NCBI GenBank assembly: GCA_965153455.1
Contig: OZ234502.1
Span: forward strand, 1,467,267 to 1,531,266
Origin: Sphagnum compactum
Lineage: Eukaryota > Bryophyta > Sphagnopsida > Sphagnales
Length of the DNA: 64,000 bases
Direction: 5' to 3'
Both the position numbers and the translations under genes were made by a program. A model generated the notes under the pieces. It was not told the origin of the DNA. It made no database searches and worked only from the letters and a program-made list of their open reading frames with translations. Positions 46,900 through 60,200 of this stretch are shown here, one piece after another (position 1 is the first letter of the stretch; each line of letters begins with the position of its first letter).

Positions 46900-48100
46900 A
46901 ATTTTGTAATGTTTGTTTAGAAGCCTAGAAGTATACACTACTAGTTGATCACTCTTCCCTGTTACATTTTGAGATAGCATAGCCCCCACACCCCCACAAC
47001 TAACAAGGATGCATTTGTATGAACATGAAACTCCACCTACCAGTTTGGTGATATCAATATCGGTGCTTCAATATACTTTTGTTTGATCAATTCCTAAGCC
47101 TTTTGACATTCTTCTATCCAAAAAAAAGTCTCTATCCTTTTGGTTAGTTTAATGATAGGTGCCATAATAGCAGCAATTTTTTTGATAAAACATTTGTAAA
47201 ATTATGCCATCCCATTGAATTCTTGACTTTGTTGTGGATTCTTAGGTGGTGGCATGTTTACTATTGCTTGTATTTTTCTTTGGATATGGTAATTTCCCTT
47301 CTTTGGAAACAATAAAACCCAAGATCATCCCTGAAAATATTATAAATGCACATTTGTTTGGATTCAGACTAATGCCATATTGTTTTCACTTTTGAAAACA
47401 TAGTTTGAACTTTAGCAGATGATTCTCCATGTCATTATACACTAGAGAGTCATCCAAAAATATCTTCATAAAACTGCCCAAATATTTTTTGAATGCTTTG
47501 GTAACAACTCTTTAATATGTTGGAGGTCCATTTTTAATGCCAAATGACATCACCCTTCATATAAAAGCCCCCAAGTCTATAACAAATGTAGTTTTGTATT
47601 TGTCCTTTAGAGCTATAGAGATTTGATGATATCCTAAATATCCATCTACGAAAGAATATGCCTCATACCCTGCTACTGTGTTTAGCACTTCATCTGTAAA
47701 AGGTAATGGGTATGGATCCTTCTTTGTGGATGCATTTAATTTTTTGAAATCTATATAGATTCTCAATTTGCCATTTTTCTTGGGTACTACTACTACATGG
47801 GTGACAACCATGTAGCCTCTTCTACAGATGGAATGAATCTAGATGTTAACAACTTGTCTATATCTTGTTTGATTGTTGTAGCATAGTTTGGATTTAATTT
47901 GTACCTGGTCTGATGTGCCAATGGTATAATAATGTCCAACTCAATTATGTGATGTGTTAGCTTTAGTGGAATCCCTTTCAGATCTTTGTATATCCATGTA
48001 AAAACATCTTTGAACTCCTTCAACAGTTGTTCCACTTCCAACACCTTACCTGTTTTCAATTATGCATTAATCTTCACCACCTGTGGTTTTGCATCAGTTC
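46900..48100 (-). pseudogene. Reverse transcriptase (and RNase H) remnant
   Basis: From high to low coordinates: a lead-in with LLKEFKDVFTW (about 48040), then VVVPKKNGKLRIYIDFKKLN and DPYPLPF (47811-47700), then FVDGYLGYHQI, then SFGIKNGPPTY with a stop, then IFLDDSLVYND near 47440-47475, which is the catalytic DD pair. RNase H should follow to about 46900 but is too decayed to outline. The whole is broken by stops and at least one frameshift. Confidence 0.9.
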
Positions 48101-48499
48101 CCAGATTAAATTTCATCAATTGTTGATATTTAATTAACGTCCATCCAACTATCTGCAATTCCTATGCTTTGATTTTTGTTGGAGTTTCATCCATTGTAAC
48201 ACTCCGTAGTTGATGATTGTAGTACGTCTCCGAATGCACCTTATCTTCCAGAGCTACTTCTGGCTCATTTTTTTTTCTGTGCTTTGTACTCTAGACTCCT
48301 GCTCTAAAATACTAGTCTACACATTTGTATCCATGATCTCCACATTTGTGATTTTCACAGATTGAGTTGTTTCAGGTAAATTGATTATTCCTCTTAAAAA
48401 TGATTATGGCTTTGTAATAAAGATGATATCTTCTATTTCATATGTGATACCATTTTGATAATCGTAGCACAATAACATTTCTGGTGCTTACTTCACCTC

Positions 48500-48850
48500 T
48501 CAAATGCTTGGTGACTATAATTATTCTGATTGTCCCATTCCCTTGTATGGTAACAATGTTACTCCCCAATCATGTGCCACTTTCACATCCCTCAACCATG
48601 GTCTCCCCAACAACATGGAATAACTAGAATCTACTACACTATTCTGAAGTATAGTAAACGTAGTTATGTAAGGAATACCATGAACATATATCTTTAGATC
48701 TCTAATCAACCCCACTGGTTTTGTGGTTGTTTGATCTATCATCCTTAGATTATATGGTGCAGGTTTAGGCTTTGGAAGCCCCAACCTCGATTTCAAATTT
48801 CTATGATAATATTAACTCCAAAACCTCCATCCAACAACACATCCTCTATT
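48500..48850 (-). pseudogene. Aspartic protease remnant
   Basis: The frame reads VLLDGGFGVNII near 48845-48805 (active-site Asp with Gly-Gly, as in several plant Ty3/gypsy lineages) and then SYSMLLGRPWLRD near 48620-48570. A frameshift separates the two parts. Confidence 0.75.
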
Positions 48851-49339
48851 GTATTCTTCCCAATCTGTACTTGGATAACTGCCATATGATTATCTATTGC
48901 TACAACAACTATCTTTACCTTTGGTATTGAAGAACCAACTTGTTTATCTGTGGTTGCTCTATTTAAATTCTGAATTTTCTTTAGTTTTAGTTTCTTTTGA
49001 AGATATCTCTATAGCTCAGGAGTTATTTTAAGCAATTGTCCCAAGCTCAAAGTATAACTTGTTTTTAACATTTGTTTACCAATGTTTAGAAAAATCTCTT
49101 TTACTGTAATTAGTTTCTCTTGTGAATTCATTACCTCCTAAAATTTCTGTGTTTCCATTGGAATAGTATTTCGCATACCCGGCCAAGTTGTGTTCCATCC
49201 CTCCATGGATGTGGATGGCCCCTTTTGTTTGCGTCTATGTTTGTTGAATTTGTTGAATTATTTCCACCATTGACTTTTTCTACCATTCTTCTTTCTCCCA
49301 ATTAGTAGCACTCTTTGCTCTCCTTGGTCTCTATCCTTG

Positions 49340-50600
49340 AACACTTATTCTTCAATTGTTTTACTTCTTGTTGTAACATTAACATCCACCACATTCACAT
49401 CTGTAGTGACTGTTTGTGTCTCAACAATAGGTTGAACTTCTACTATTGTCACAGATTTCCCATGAAACATCTTTTGCATCTCAATAAACTTTGGACAGTC
49501 TATTATTTTATGTCCATTCAAACCAAAGATGTGACATGCATACAAAGATGTTTTCTATAGTTTTTGATTCTGTTGAATTGTTTTTGTAGCTGCCATTATA
49601 GTCTATTCTTTCTTTTTTCTACCATGAGCTAGATTGTAAACCATGAGCTAGCTTCTGAATCCACTCATAATAAACCTCCACCCTCTCAGTCTCCTACTAC
49701 TTCATGTTCTTTAGCTCCATGTATATTTGTTCGTCATTTTGAGTCTTTCAATGACGTTTGAAAAATGCTTATGAAACTTCAAAAAAATATAGTTAGGAAA
49801 TTTTGATATGTAATTATGGCACCAGTTCGATGCCATATCTCTTAGCGTATAACTAAATGCATTGATGATATATTTTTTAGAAGTCTCTGCATTTGCCTTC
49901 ATTATAGGATTGAACACTTTGACATGAGCATTTGGGTCAGCATTTTTTTTGAAATTAGGATATTTAAGAGCTACCCTATTTGGCTTCACAAAATGGCCAT
50001 ACTTAGGGTTTGAAATTCCTTGAGTTATGACAGATGGTTCTCAATGCCCTCCTTTTGAATCTTTAGCATATGTACTTCTATACCCTCCAACAACTATTGA
50101 GCTCATATGTGGTCAGTTTGTGGTTTTGTGTACATGAGTAGTCATTATTGGATTAGTAAACACCATCTGTGGTGTCCCAACAACTCTAGAATTCACCGTT
50201 GGTAGTTTCGAACTCCTAGTCAAATTCCTTCTCGTTGAAAATCCATTTGATCCACAACTCAAGTTTATTACAGATCCAATAACTACTCCCCTTTGGTAAC
50301 ATCCATGCTAGGCGTAATAATTGTTTCCACTCCTGTGGTTGTTATGACCACATTAAGTGATTGAGTAACCTCTATCCCAGTAGGTTGTCTTCGGGTTTTA
50401 ACAATTGCTGCTTCTAACACTCTTAGTGAAGTTCTGTTGATTCGAGTCCAACGATGTTCCATTCTGTGGTTACCCATTGGTATCCTCTGTGGTGCAAAAT
50501 GTGGATATGAATACACCTCTAGTTCTTTGTTCTTGAATTGAATGGATGGACGAATATGTTGAATTTGTGGTGCCAATTGGCTTCCCAACTCCATGCCTCT
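49340..50600 (-). pseudogene. Gag remnant with damaged zinc knuckle
   Basis: Capsid-like segment 49989-49711 (YPNFKKNADPNAHVKVFNPI, then FSYTLRDMASNWCHNYI), typical of plant retrotransposon gag. A knuckle near 49535 reads CHIFGLNGHKIIDC; the second cysteine of the CCHC pattern is replaced by Phe. An upstream basic and Pro/Gln segment lies at 50594-50283. It is not a continuous frame. Confidence 0.8.
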
Positions 50601-51643
50601 TAGTTTGTTCTGGACTACAGGAATTTATGGTTCCTATTCTTGTGTTGATCCATTAATGCTCTTGCCACATTTTATAACCCACATGTCTAACAATACTTGC
50701 TCTGATGTGGAAAGGCATAAAAGGACAATCCATAATTGCATGTCCTTCCTCATAGAATGCACAAACTTTTGAAAGTAGTCTGACTACCTCCGAATCCACA
50801 GATTCATGATCCTATGTTTCGACTATGTATCTTATTTGATCCGACTTTGGATTTCCTTGATGTGAGTATGATTATGGTACAGCATCCAACACATTCACTT
50901 GTGCCTTTGTATATTCAGATGATCGTAGGTAATTTTTCTCAATCTTTTCAAACACATCAATATTGGTGTTTTCTTCCACCTCTTAATCTTCCACTAGTTC
51001 ATAATAATATGGAGATGTAAATTGATACACAAACCTGGGCTGTATGTTTCCTATAATATCCTTTCCTCGGCTAATCACTAACTCTAGATGTGAGATTTCC
51101 TACGATTAATCAAGTACTGCAAAAGTCCCTGCTCCGTCTTGATCTCTACAACTCTTAACCATAGATTGTGGCTGAGAAGCATGTGAACCCTTCATTTGGG
51201 TGAGTAGTCAACTGCATCTTTCTCCATGGAGATTATCGTCTGCAACTGTGTTTTTTTTTAAGACCCTAAGTCCATACTTCATGTTATACCACCTCTTGTG
51301 ATAAAAACGACCTATGCTTTGTAGGTCTTTCTTATGTTTTCAGAACTTGATTGTCCAACATCATTGATATGGGGTTTCTGTAAGCCTTGCATACTCCTCT
51401 CCATTTTCAAGATTGTCTTTTAGCGACTTGACGATTTGCCTCCAAGTTCAATTGTTGTTATAAACTCCTAGTCACCATCCGATTCATTTTGTTTCACAAT
51501 CCTTAAATCTTTAATACTTTCTAACATACCTTTTTAAATTCTAAATTGAAAAAAAAACCATTCGTTTGGATAGCCTCATCTACAGTACAACAACAAAAAT
51601 TGTAGAAAACCTTCTCATTACTGAAAAGGAAATAGAAAAAATT

Positions 51644-51665
51644 TCCCCACAAGATGGTCGCCAAA
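51644..51665 (-). other. Probable primer-binding site
   Basis: Just inside the 5' LTR the minus strand reads TTTGGCGACCATCTTGTGGG, the position and GGCGAC...GGGGA style of tRNA primer sites in plant Ty3/gypsy elements. The tRNA was not identified. Confidence 0.55.
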
Positions 51666-52199
51666 TGGTAGAAGTGAATTTAATTCTTGCAGAATTATTC
51701 CACATTATTATAACAACATATTTGCACTACAATATGCACACATTCATAATTTCTACCCTGATTCTAGACACACCTGACTTTGCAATTCATTAAAACACCA
51801 GATTCATGGTTATTTCATATAACCAAAATTTGTACTTTAGAATATAATGTAGAAAAATCCAGAGACAAGATTACAATTCATTTCATTATATTTGATTCTG
51901 TAGAAAATTCACACAACAATATGGATATGGAAATCATTGCAGAAGTTTCACTACTAAAATTCTTATTTTTTTTACTAGAAATTTTGGTCAAAAAAGACCC
52001 ATTTTGGACAGGCGTAAAAAAATCCTCCCAATCATTTTGGATAAGTCATTTTGAACCTGTCCATTGTGACTGGGCCATGTAATTTTTGACCAAGCTTAAG
52101 TTGGCATTTTTGACTAGTCATTTCGACTAGTACTTTGACTAGTCAATATAACAGTCATATGATTTTTTAACTGGTCAAACACCATTTTGACTAGGCAAA

Positions 52200-52425
52200 T
52201 GCCATGTGGCATTTAAATAGTGGCCACCCAAGTTAAACCACGTGGCATCTAAACATTGGCCACCTAGGCTATGCCATGTGGCATTTAAACATTGGCCATC
52301 TAGGCTATGCCATGTGGCATTTAAACATTGGCCATTATGTTATGCCATGTGGCATTTAAACATTGGCCATTATGTTATGCCATGTGGCATTTAAACATTG
52401 GCCACTAGGTTATGCCATGTGAATA
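52200..52425. repeat. 36-bp tandem repeat in CACTA-like element
   Basis: ATGCCATGTGGCATTTAAAC followed by ATTGGCCA and a short variable piece recurs about six times with a period near 36 bp (units at 52271, 52307, 52342 and so on). Confidence 0.9.
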
Positions 52426-53399
52426 GAACCTAAATAACCTAGGTTAGACTTAAAATTAGATACCTACTTTTAAGGTCCCTATGTTTAGGAACCTACAACC
52501 TAAACTCTTAGGCCTAGGTCTAAGAGTTGATAACTAGCAACTAGGTATAAAAGCTTAAAGTACACTAGGGTAACTTAAGTTATGACCTTTATTAGGTTTA
52601 AATGTACACCACCTAGATTAAACCTACACCTAGATGACCTAGGTAGGAAAATCTTATTTCATTTTGAATTTGGCCTTTAAGGTTGAGCCTTTTCAATTGG
52701 CTCATCCCAAATGGCCTTCCTTTTTAAAATATTTCTTATGTCTTGGATGTTTATAGTGCATCTATTTATATTGCTCATCATTTGGAAAGGATGACAAACA
52801 ATATGAGACAAACTTTTGAGAGGGAAAAACATTTTCATGTCCACACAACATTAAAGCCTTTTAGTTCACACAACATTATTCTTAAATAACTATGTAAGAT
52901 ACATAAATTAAGTAAATAAATATATAAAGAAGTAGGTAAATATGTATGTTTTTGAATAATATAAAATATCAAAATAGTTATAATGTACTATATTGTTGAT
53001 TGATAATTACAACCAAATTATAAATCCTTGAATTATATAAAATATCAAAATAATTATAATGTACTATATTGTTGATTGATAATTACAACCAAATTATAAC
53101 TAATCCTTACAAATTTGACCTAATTCATTATATATTATCAACAATGTATGTGTAATTAATATTTAACTATTCATTAGTGTATTTTAGGTAAATAACTAGT
53201 TAACCAACTAAGAATTTATCATAAGTATATAAATGGCCTATCCTAGCGTGTGTAACTAGGTTACCTATAGGCTAAAATATAGGTGAATATGTGAAGTATA
53301 GGTAGGGTATGTATAAATAAATACACCTACATATAAACTAATTATATTTAGGTTATTTAGCCACATACTTACATTACATAAGTTAAATAGGTGACTAAT

Positions 53400-55300
53400 T
53401 TAACCTACGAAAAATTAATTATTGAAACAGTAATGATTATTAAACTAATAATGGGTAAACCAGCCAAAAACTAAAAATAATTATGAAAAAATAACCATCA
53501 CTAAACTAATTATGGTTCAATTAACCATATCTGAATAAATATGGTGAAACTAATTATGAATAAAGTAAATAAGGCCAAACTAACCAATGAATAAATATGG
53601 CTTAACTAACCATCAGTAAAGTAAATATGGCCAAATTAACCAATGAATAAATATATTATGACTACAGTAGAAATGATTGAACTAACCATGGGTAAAATAA
53701 ATATGGCCAAATTAACTAAAGAATAAATAATTTATGGTTAAGCTAATCGTGGCTATACTAAAAATTGCTAAACTAACCATGAATAAAGTTAATATGGCTA
53801 AAATAACCAATCAATAAATATTTTATGGCTAAACCAACTATGCATAAATTAATTATAGCTAAAAAAATGAATGAAATAATTCTGGCTAAAATCAAAATGG
53901 TTAAAATATTTATGTCAAAATTAGCCATAGTTAAACTAGAAATGGTTAAACTAACCATGAGTAAATAAATTTGGCTAAACAAATTACTAATAAAGTTAAT
54001 ATAGCTAAATTAATTAATGAATATATATTTTATGGCAAAACCAATTATGAAAAAAATAATTCTGGTTAAAATAAACATGAATGGAATTATGACTAAAATC
54101 AAAATGGTTAAAATAATTATGACAAAATTAACCATGGCTAAATTAGAAATGGTTAAACTAACCATGAGTAAATAAATTTGGTTAAACTAAACACTAATAA
54201 AGTTAATATGGCTAAACTAACTAATGAATAAATATTTTATGGCAAAACCAACTATGAAAAAATTAATTATGGCTAAAATAAACATGATAGAAATAATTAT
54301 GGCTAAAATCAAAATGGTTAAAATATTTATGGTGAAATGAAACATGGCTAAACTATAAATGGTTTAACTAACCATGAGTAAATAAATTTGGCTAAACTAA
54401 TTACCAATAAAGTTATATGGTTAAACTAATTAAATAAATATTTAATGGAAAAACCAATTATGCTAAAATTAATTATGACTAAACAAAACATGAATGAAAT
54501 AATTATGGCTAAAATCAAAATGGTTAAAATTTTTATGGTGAAATGAAACATGGTTAAACTAGAAATGGTTAAACTAACCATGAGTAAATAAATTTGGCTA
54601 AACTAATTACCAATAAATTTATATGGTTAAACTAATTAATGAATAAATATTTTATGGAAAAACCAATTATGCTAAAATTAATTATGACTAAACAAAACAT
54701 GAATGAAATAATTATGGCTAAAATCAAAATGATTAAAATAATTATGGAAAAATTAAACATGGCTAAACTAGAAACGGTTAAACTAACCATGAGTAAATAA
54801 ATTTGGCTAAACTAACTAATGAAATTTTTTTTATGGCAAAACCAATTATGCAAAACTTAATTATGACTAAAATAAATTTGAATGAAATAATTATACTTAA
54901 AATCAAAATGGTTAAAGTAATTATGGGAAAACCAACCATGGTTAAACTACTAACCATGTTTAAGATATATTTGGTTAAAATAAACATGAGTGAAATAATT
55001 ATGGCTAAAATAATTTTTAAAATAATTATGAAAAGACCAAGCATGGTTAAATTAACAATAGTTTTAAATTAATTATGGGTCTATCGATTATGGTTAAATT
55101 TATTCGGGTAAAATAATAATATGTTAAAAATATATATAGCTAATTTAATTATGCTTATAGTATCCACGGTTAAATTAATTATGGCAAAACCAACAATGGC
55201 CCAACTAGTAATGGTGAAATTAATTATGTTAAACTAATTATCATGGCTAAATTTACTAAGGCTAAACCAACTTTTGTTAAATTGACCATGTTTAGATTAA
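53400..55300. repeat. Long low-complexity array of AATTATGGCTAAA-type words
   Basis: About 1.9 kb is built from variants of ATGGCTAAAATAA, TTAAACTAACCATGAGTAAA and AATAAATTTGGCTAAACTAA. A higher-order block of about 180-230 bp is repeated around 53940, 54150, 54360, 54570 and 54780. Open frames on either strand here come from the repeat and are not genes. Confidence 0.8.
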
Positions 55301-55629
55301 TATGGTTAGTTTTAGTTTTAATTATTTTTTTCTAGGTAGTTGAACCATAATTAATTTCAATATAGTTAATTAAACCATAGTTAAATAAACCACACACATA
55401 TATATAGTTTAGTCATAATTAATTTAGTCATGATTCATTTAGTTATGATTAGATAACTTTTACATTTTCCAACTTTTTTTTAATCAGTCAAACATAGTCA
55501 AAATGTTAAATGTAGTCCCAAGATACCCAACTAATATTAGAATTTATAATTGGCCCTTTTGACTAGGCCATTGGACACTTTGATTAGGCCTATTTAGTTA
55601 GCCCTACTCATTGAATATAATAGGTGTCC

Positions 55630-55815
55630 TTATTGATTAGGGCACTTGCTAATTTGACTAAATTGGGTGGTCTTATTGACTAGGCCACTAACCAATTTGA
55701 CTAAATTGGGTGGTCTTATTGACTAGGCCACTAACCAATTTGACTAAATTGGGTGGTCTTATTGACTAGGCCACTAACCAATTTGACTAAATTGGGTGGT
55801 CTTATTGACTATTGT
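55630..55815. repeat. 43-bp tandem repeat in CACTA-like element
   Basis: Four near-identical units of GGTGGTCTTATTGACTAGGC then CACTAACCAATTTGACTAAA; GGTGG starts at 55666, 55709 and onward with a period of 43 bp. Confidence 0.9.
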
Positions 55816-55983
55816 CAAATCGGTCACTCTAGTCAAATTGATTAATAAAAAAATACCCATTGTTATTCAAGCCCTTGGCTTTTAGTAAAAAATACATGTC
55901 ATTTAGTTAAAAATACCCATATAGTCAACTTGGTCAGTTTGAAAAAATAGGAATTCTTGTAATTTTTGTACTTCTCTGTTTTA

Positions 55984-56599
55984 AGGTGTAAGCAAAATAA
56001 AGTGAATAACTTGATTACCTTGTCAAAATTGGAATAAGTAGATTTAAAATAACAACAAAACCCATTATAGAATTATGAAACATTGAATGTTTTCATTCCA
56101 ATGATTAAATATAATATATGTTAACACTAATGTGCATTGATTTTCATATTTCAAATTGTAAAAATAGGTTTTAAGTAGGTTTTTCAAAATACAAGTAGCT
56201 TTTGATGTGTACTTTTCATTATGGGCTTTTGGTTTCAAGTAGGTGTCAAGTAGGTTCTTATAAAAAGGAAATAGATTTATTTTTTTATGACTTGTTAAAA
56301 CATATGTTGATCTTCATTTCCTAATTTAATACATATCAATGTCATAAATCTTCTAACCAAAAAGTAGGTTTGAACACGTATTTTTTAGTTGGTTTCAAAT
56401 GTACTTTTCATCTAGTTTTAAAATTCATATGCTTTTAATTTTTTAAAAATTGGATTCTTATAAACTCAATAGAGCAAACTAATGCTACTTGACACATACT
56501 TTCACTTAATTTGATGCTATTTTGTGGTAGTTATATGAGTGGTGCAAGGTTGAAGTGGAGACGTCTACCTTTTTTATCTATTTTATCTTGCTTTGACCC
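55984..56599. mobile_element. 616-bp TIR element inside LTR
   Basis: It interrupts the LTR 16 bp after the CACTA-like element. The ends AGGTGTAAGCAAAATAA and GGGTCAAAGCAAGATAA (right end reversed) match at about 13 of 17 positions. TTTA flanks both sides (55980-55983, 56600-56603), of which one copy is in the intact LTR. No coding frame. The superfamily is undetermined. Confidence 0.7.
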
Positions 56600-56911
56600 T
56601 TTACTTAAAACTCAATCAGAATTACAATAAAATTCCATGTTCTATTGAAATGAAATCAAAACAACAAAATAAAATTCGTGTATATCAAAACAAAATCTAT
56701 GGTTTTCTACTACAAAGTACCTACAACTATTTTTACCCTCCCAAAACTGTGTCTAAAAATGAATCTTTTTTCCCAAAACTCCCATCTTTGGGCAGTCGCA
56801 AGTCACATCATCATGATTTAAAACCAACAAGAATTCAAAATTAAAATCTACAATGTTCCATGATCAATCCTTGTCCTAAATGCCTTATGCATCCAAAACC
56901 ATGTAATCATC

Positions 56912-57240
56912 CTACCCCCTTAACATCATCGAAAGTTGGATTTTCAAACTTGGCATAAGGATCACAATAAAATTTATATAATTCTTATTGAGTCGGCTTT
57001 ACATCATTCACAAAGTTGCACACAAAGACATTTCTGCCTTGTGGAATTTTGATCAACATATGCACTATTTCAAGCAAAGGAAGGATGCAAGGGAACCCAA
57101 GAATGTGATCAATGTCACATAACACATTCAAGTTTATCAAAACAACCTCATTTTTTGTACTATCAACGTCCATAACACAATCAAAAGGCAATATTCTATG
57201 TATACTATTTTTGCCAAAGATAGCATGGAGATCCATTTCA
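56912..57240 (-). pseudogene. Degenerate reading frame flanking the retrotransposon
   Basis: Minus-strand 57236-56985 is open (MDLHAIFGKNSIHRILPFDC...), then after a stop continues as YAKFENPTFDDVKG up to the insertion. On the far side, minus 40723-40600 reads DFEYVESFINQTFSMNWFFD. The retrotransposon may therefore have landed in an older coding repeat. A related phrase, KFWFENPNLDSI, is at 61920-61960 on the same strand. No family is recognised. Confidence 0.4.
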
Positions 57241-60200
57241 TCTTCACATTTTGAAAAAACTTATTTCATTTTAAGGTCTCTAGTTTGATTTAGGTTGAAA
57301 AAAAGAGGTTGGTATATAAACCTTAAATCATACAAAGTTGTAGAAAAAATTGGTCAGGGTCAAGGAAGTTGGATCTTGTGTGTAGAAGCTTTTGATTCTT
57401 AAGGTGCATTGGCACAAATCATCACTTAGCCCTTAAAACCACCTGGTTGCAATTCCAATGCCAAAGTCCAAGATTAGTTTTCACTTTGTTGCAATGTTGA
57501 ACAATTCCTAACACCCAACTAAGAACTTTTTAGTCTTGACTTTCATTGTCCATGAACTCTTGTTTTTGAAAACCTTTAACAAAACTGGACAAACCCCCTT
57601 GAAAGTTTTTAATCCTAGATCTAGATGATGAATGTTCATTATCAAACTGTATTGACACATAATCTAAAGGAAGAGAAACAAAAAAAAAACTTTAAATGCA
57701 ATCTTAATATTACTCCAATAAAATTTCATTTCTTGTTATATTATAATAACCTTTTAATTATTTTTCAAAGATATCTCCTCTATAAGGTTTATGTATTCTA
57801 AGGTGGCACATTTTTGGCGGATGTTCCACTTCTTAAAAATCCATATGGTAGTGTTAAAATGGTAGTCTATTTTAATATCATTAAGTTAGTGGGGAATTAC
57901 ATGGTGGTTAATGAACTAAAAAGTCCATATGAAGAATAGCCATTGTAAACAATCCTTTAATGTACATATTAAGAAAATAAAAATTGAAATCCACCCAAAA
58001 TTGATTATGATATGGACTTATGAAAATATGGCTCAATGTTTTAGGCCATTCAAAAGTCCATAACTTTTTTTTGTTTGAATTTTTTCTAATAAATTTTTTG
58101 CACATATATGTTCTTTTTTAAAAAAAATATCATATATTAAGTCCTTATAAAATATCCCAAATAAAACTCATACACAAAAATGCATGTATATAGTGGCCCA
58201 AACAACAAATTAATCCATATTTTTCAATTTCAAAAGTCCATTATTATATATTTGGTATATATATGTTGCAAATTTTCTTAATAAATGTCTTTTTCTTCAA
58301 GTTAATAATTTATATCTAGCCACAAATTTGGAAAATTATTATTTCTATGCCATGTTAGTATCATGTAAATGCACGCCATTTTGTAAACATTGGATTACGA
58401 CACAAAAAGTGAGCCACCCTACCTTGTAACCACCCTACAATTTTGCAACTCACAATACATACGTACAAGATTAGTGTATTGACACACATAGAGCATCACA
58501 ATCTTCAAAATGTAAGATGATTCTGATGAACAAAATGGAAACAAATACAAGGAGGCAGTTTTTAGTGTATCAAATTTTAAAAAATAGTTGAGACTTTTTA
58601 ATATTGTTACACAAAACCATTGTTATGTATACCACAACATACACAGAGAAATATTATATTGATTGACCTAGACTAGATAACAAGAAAACAATTTTATAAA
58701 AGAAAGGTTCTCAATCTTATTGTAGACTCGAATACAAAAATTAGAAAATGGCAACTAAAATCCTAAATGCAAGAAACTAAAGGGTATTTTCATAATGGCA
58801 CACTAGAAAATCAAAGATTGTTTAAAATTTGGGTGCATCCATAACTTACAAGTTCAACATCAAAGTGTAAGCTCCGTGGCACATTAACTCCAAACTTCAA
58901 AGTCCAAGAGTTTTCATTGGAATTTAGCCATAGACAATTTGGACTAACAATTTAAAAGTTGAATCCCCTCACTAAAACTGCATTGCAAGATCTTGTATGT
59001 TATTTTGATTCCAATACTCCCCAACACCCATTGCCACATAATCCATAAATCCCAAGTTGCAAGTTCTAAACCAAGTTTTCAAAATTTATTCAACTGTTAA
59101 AAACAAATTTGCACAATGCAAGTAATTACCTTAATAGGTAGTCTTTTTATAAATGGAAAATGCCTATGCACATAAATTGTTGGCAAATTTTAGGTTTACA
59201 TAGATTGCATGTTGTTGATGACTTGTCCTCAAGTGTAAAAACCGCTATGGCAAAAAGCTCAACAGTGAAATTTGCACTTTTAGTCAAATGGTGACTAGAT
59301 AGGGGAAACAAGCTGGTGATGCAAAGGTTTAATGATGGTGATGATGCTACCACTTGGTGGCAATAGGATTAGGTGATTTGGGTTGGATTATGACCTTCAT
59401 TTGATAATGAAGGTGTCATAGACCTTAATATGGAATTGCCTTATTTTTCACCAAAAAAATATATTGCTGAATTTCACTTATGTGTGAAAACATAATAAAA
59501 AAACCAAGGGCACCAAGGTACAAGTCCTTTTCCAAGGATTGCACATGACATGTGTGATTTTTGTGTTGGTTTATATTTAGTTTAACACTACATGTTAGAT
59601 ATAAATGCATTTTGACCACAAATTGATCTTATATCGTGTATATTATGCATTATGCATGGCCTCTATCACATAAATATGAACAACTTTTGTTAAAGTCACA
59701 TTTTCAAAATTCATAATTTTAAAAGTTGAAAGCATTTTTTAGCCAAATTTACTCAAATGGGTTATAAAAAAAAATTTCATTAGTTCAAATGTTTTTTCCC
59801 TTTTAATCATTAGTGTTCAAATCTTCTCCAATTTTAAAAAAGAATGTTGCACATTTGGTAGCAAAAAAAAACAATTGAAAAAAAAACAAAGACTGTCCAC
59901 TTTCATGGTTTAAGTGCTTTGAACATGCAAATTTTTTTAGTGGAGGTAGGCCTGAGGGCTCAAAACACAATCTGAATTTTCAGGGCGCCACGTGGCATCA
60001 ATTTTTCTAATTAATAATACCAACCCATGATCACCAAACCCTAAATGTTCGATCTAATCTCACAAGGCTACACAAACACAAAAACCTGGAAAATTTGTTT
60101 GTGGTGTTGGTATAGGTAGCCTGCCAGAGCCTAGAATGCTGGCAGGTATTGAGGCTAGTGTTGCCCTGTTATTGGGGAATTGTTTTTAAATAAATATGTT

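Larger units (their letters stand above)
51949..55964. mobile_element. Non-autonomous CACTA-like transposon (4.0 kb) inside LTR
   Basis: It starts CACTACTAAAATTCTTATTT at 51949. The other end, read in reverse complement, is a diverged match (about 18 of 23 positions). TTT flanks both ends (51946-51948, 55965-55967), the 3-bp duplication expected of CACTA/EnSpm elements. GACTAG words crowd both subterminal regions (about 52105-52190, 55555-55810), like the transposase-binding repeats of the superfamily. No transposase frame is present; the interior is repeats. The right end is decayed: it should end in AGTG. Confidence 0.8.
40724..56905 (-). mobile_element. Decayed Ty3/gypsy-type LTR retrotransposon, interrupted by two DNA transposons
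   Basis: Two direct repeats bound the element: 40724-41330 (3' LTR) and 51666-56905 (5' LTR with insertions). Both begin TGGTAGAA and end GTA on the plus strand. ATCAT with one more near-matching base flanks both outer ends (about 40718-40723 and 56906-56911), a plausible 5-bp target duplication. Minus-strand order is gag, protease, RT, integrase, which is the Ty3/gypsy order. All coding parts carry stops and frameshifts, so it cannot move on its own. The LTRs differ at roughly 10% of positions in the first 280 bp by hand count, mostly transitions, which indicates an old insertion. Confidence 0.9.
51666..56905 (-). repeat. 5' LTR split by two insertions
   Basis: LTR segments are 51666-51948, 55965-55983 and 56600-56905. 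Removing the two inserts and their duplicated target bases leaves about 601 bp, against 607 bp for the 3' LTR, and the joins match the intact LTR through ...AGTTTGTACTT.TCTGTTTTAC. Confidence 0.9.

Noticed and set aside
53773-55072. Hydrophobic or Met/Ile/Lys-rich frames on both strands
   Set aside because: They are by-products of the AATTATGGCTAAA array inside the CACTA-like element.
56985-57236. A real single-exon gene on the minus strand
   Set aside because: It is short, followed by stops, interrupted by the retrotransposon and partly repeated at 61903-62148, so it is better treated as a degenerate repeat frame.
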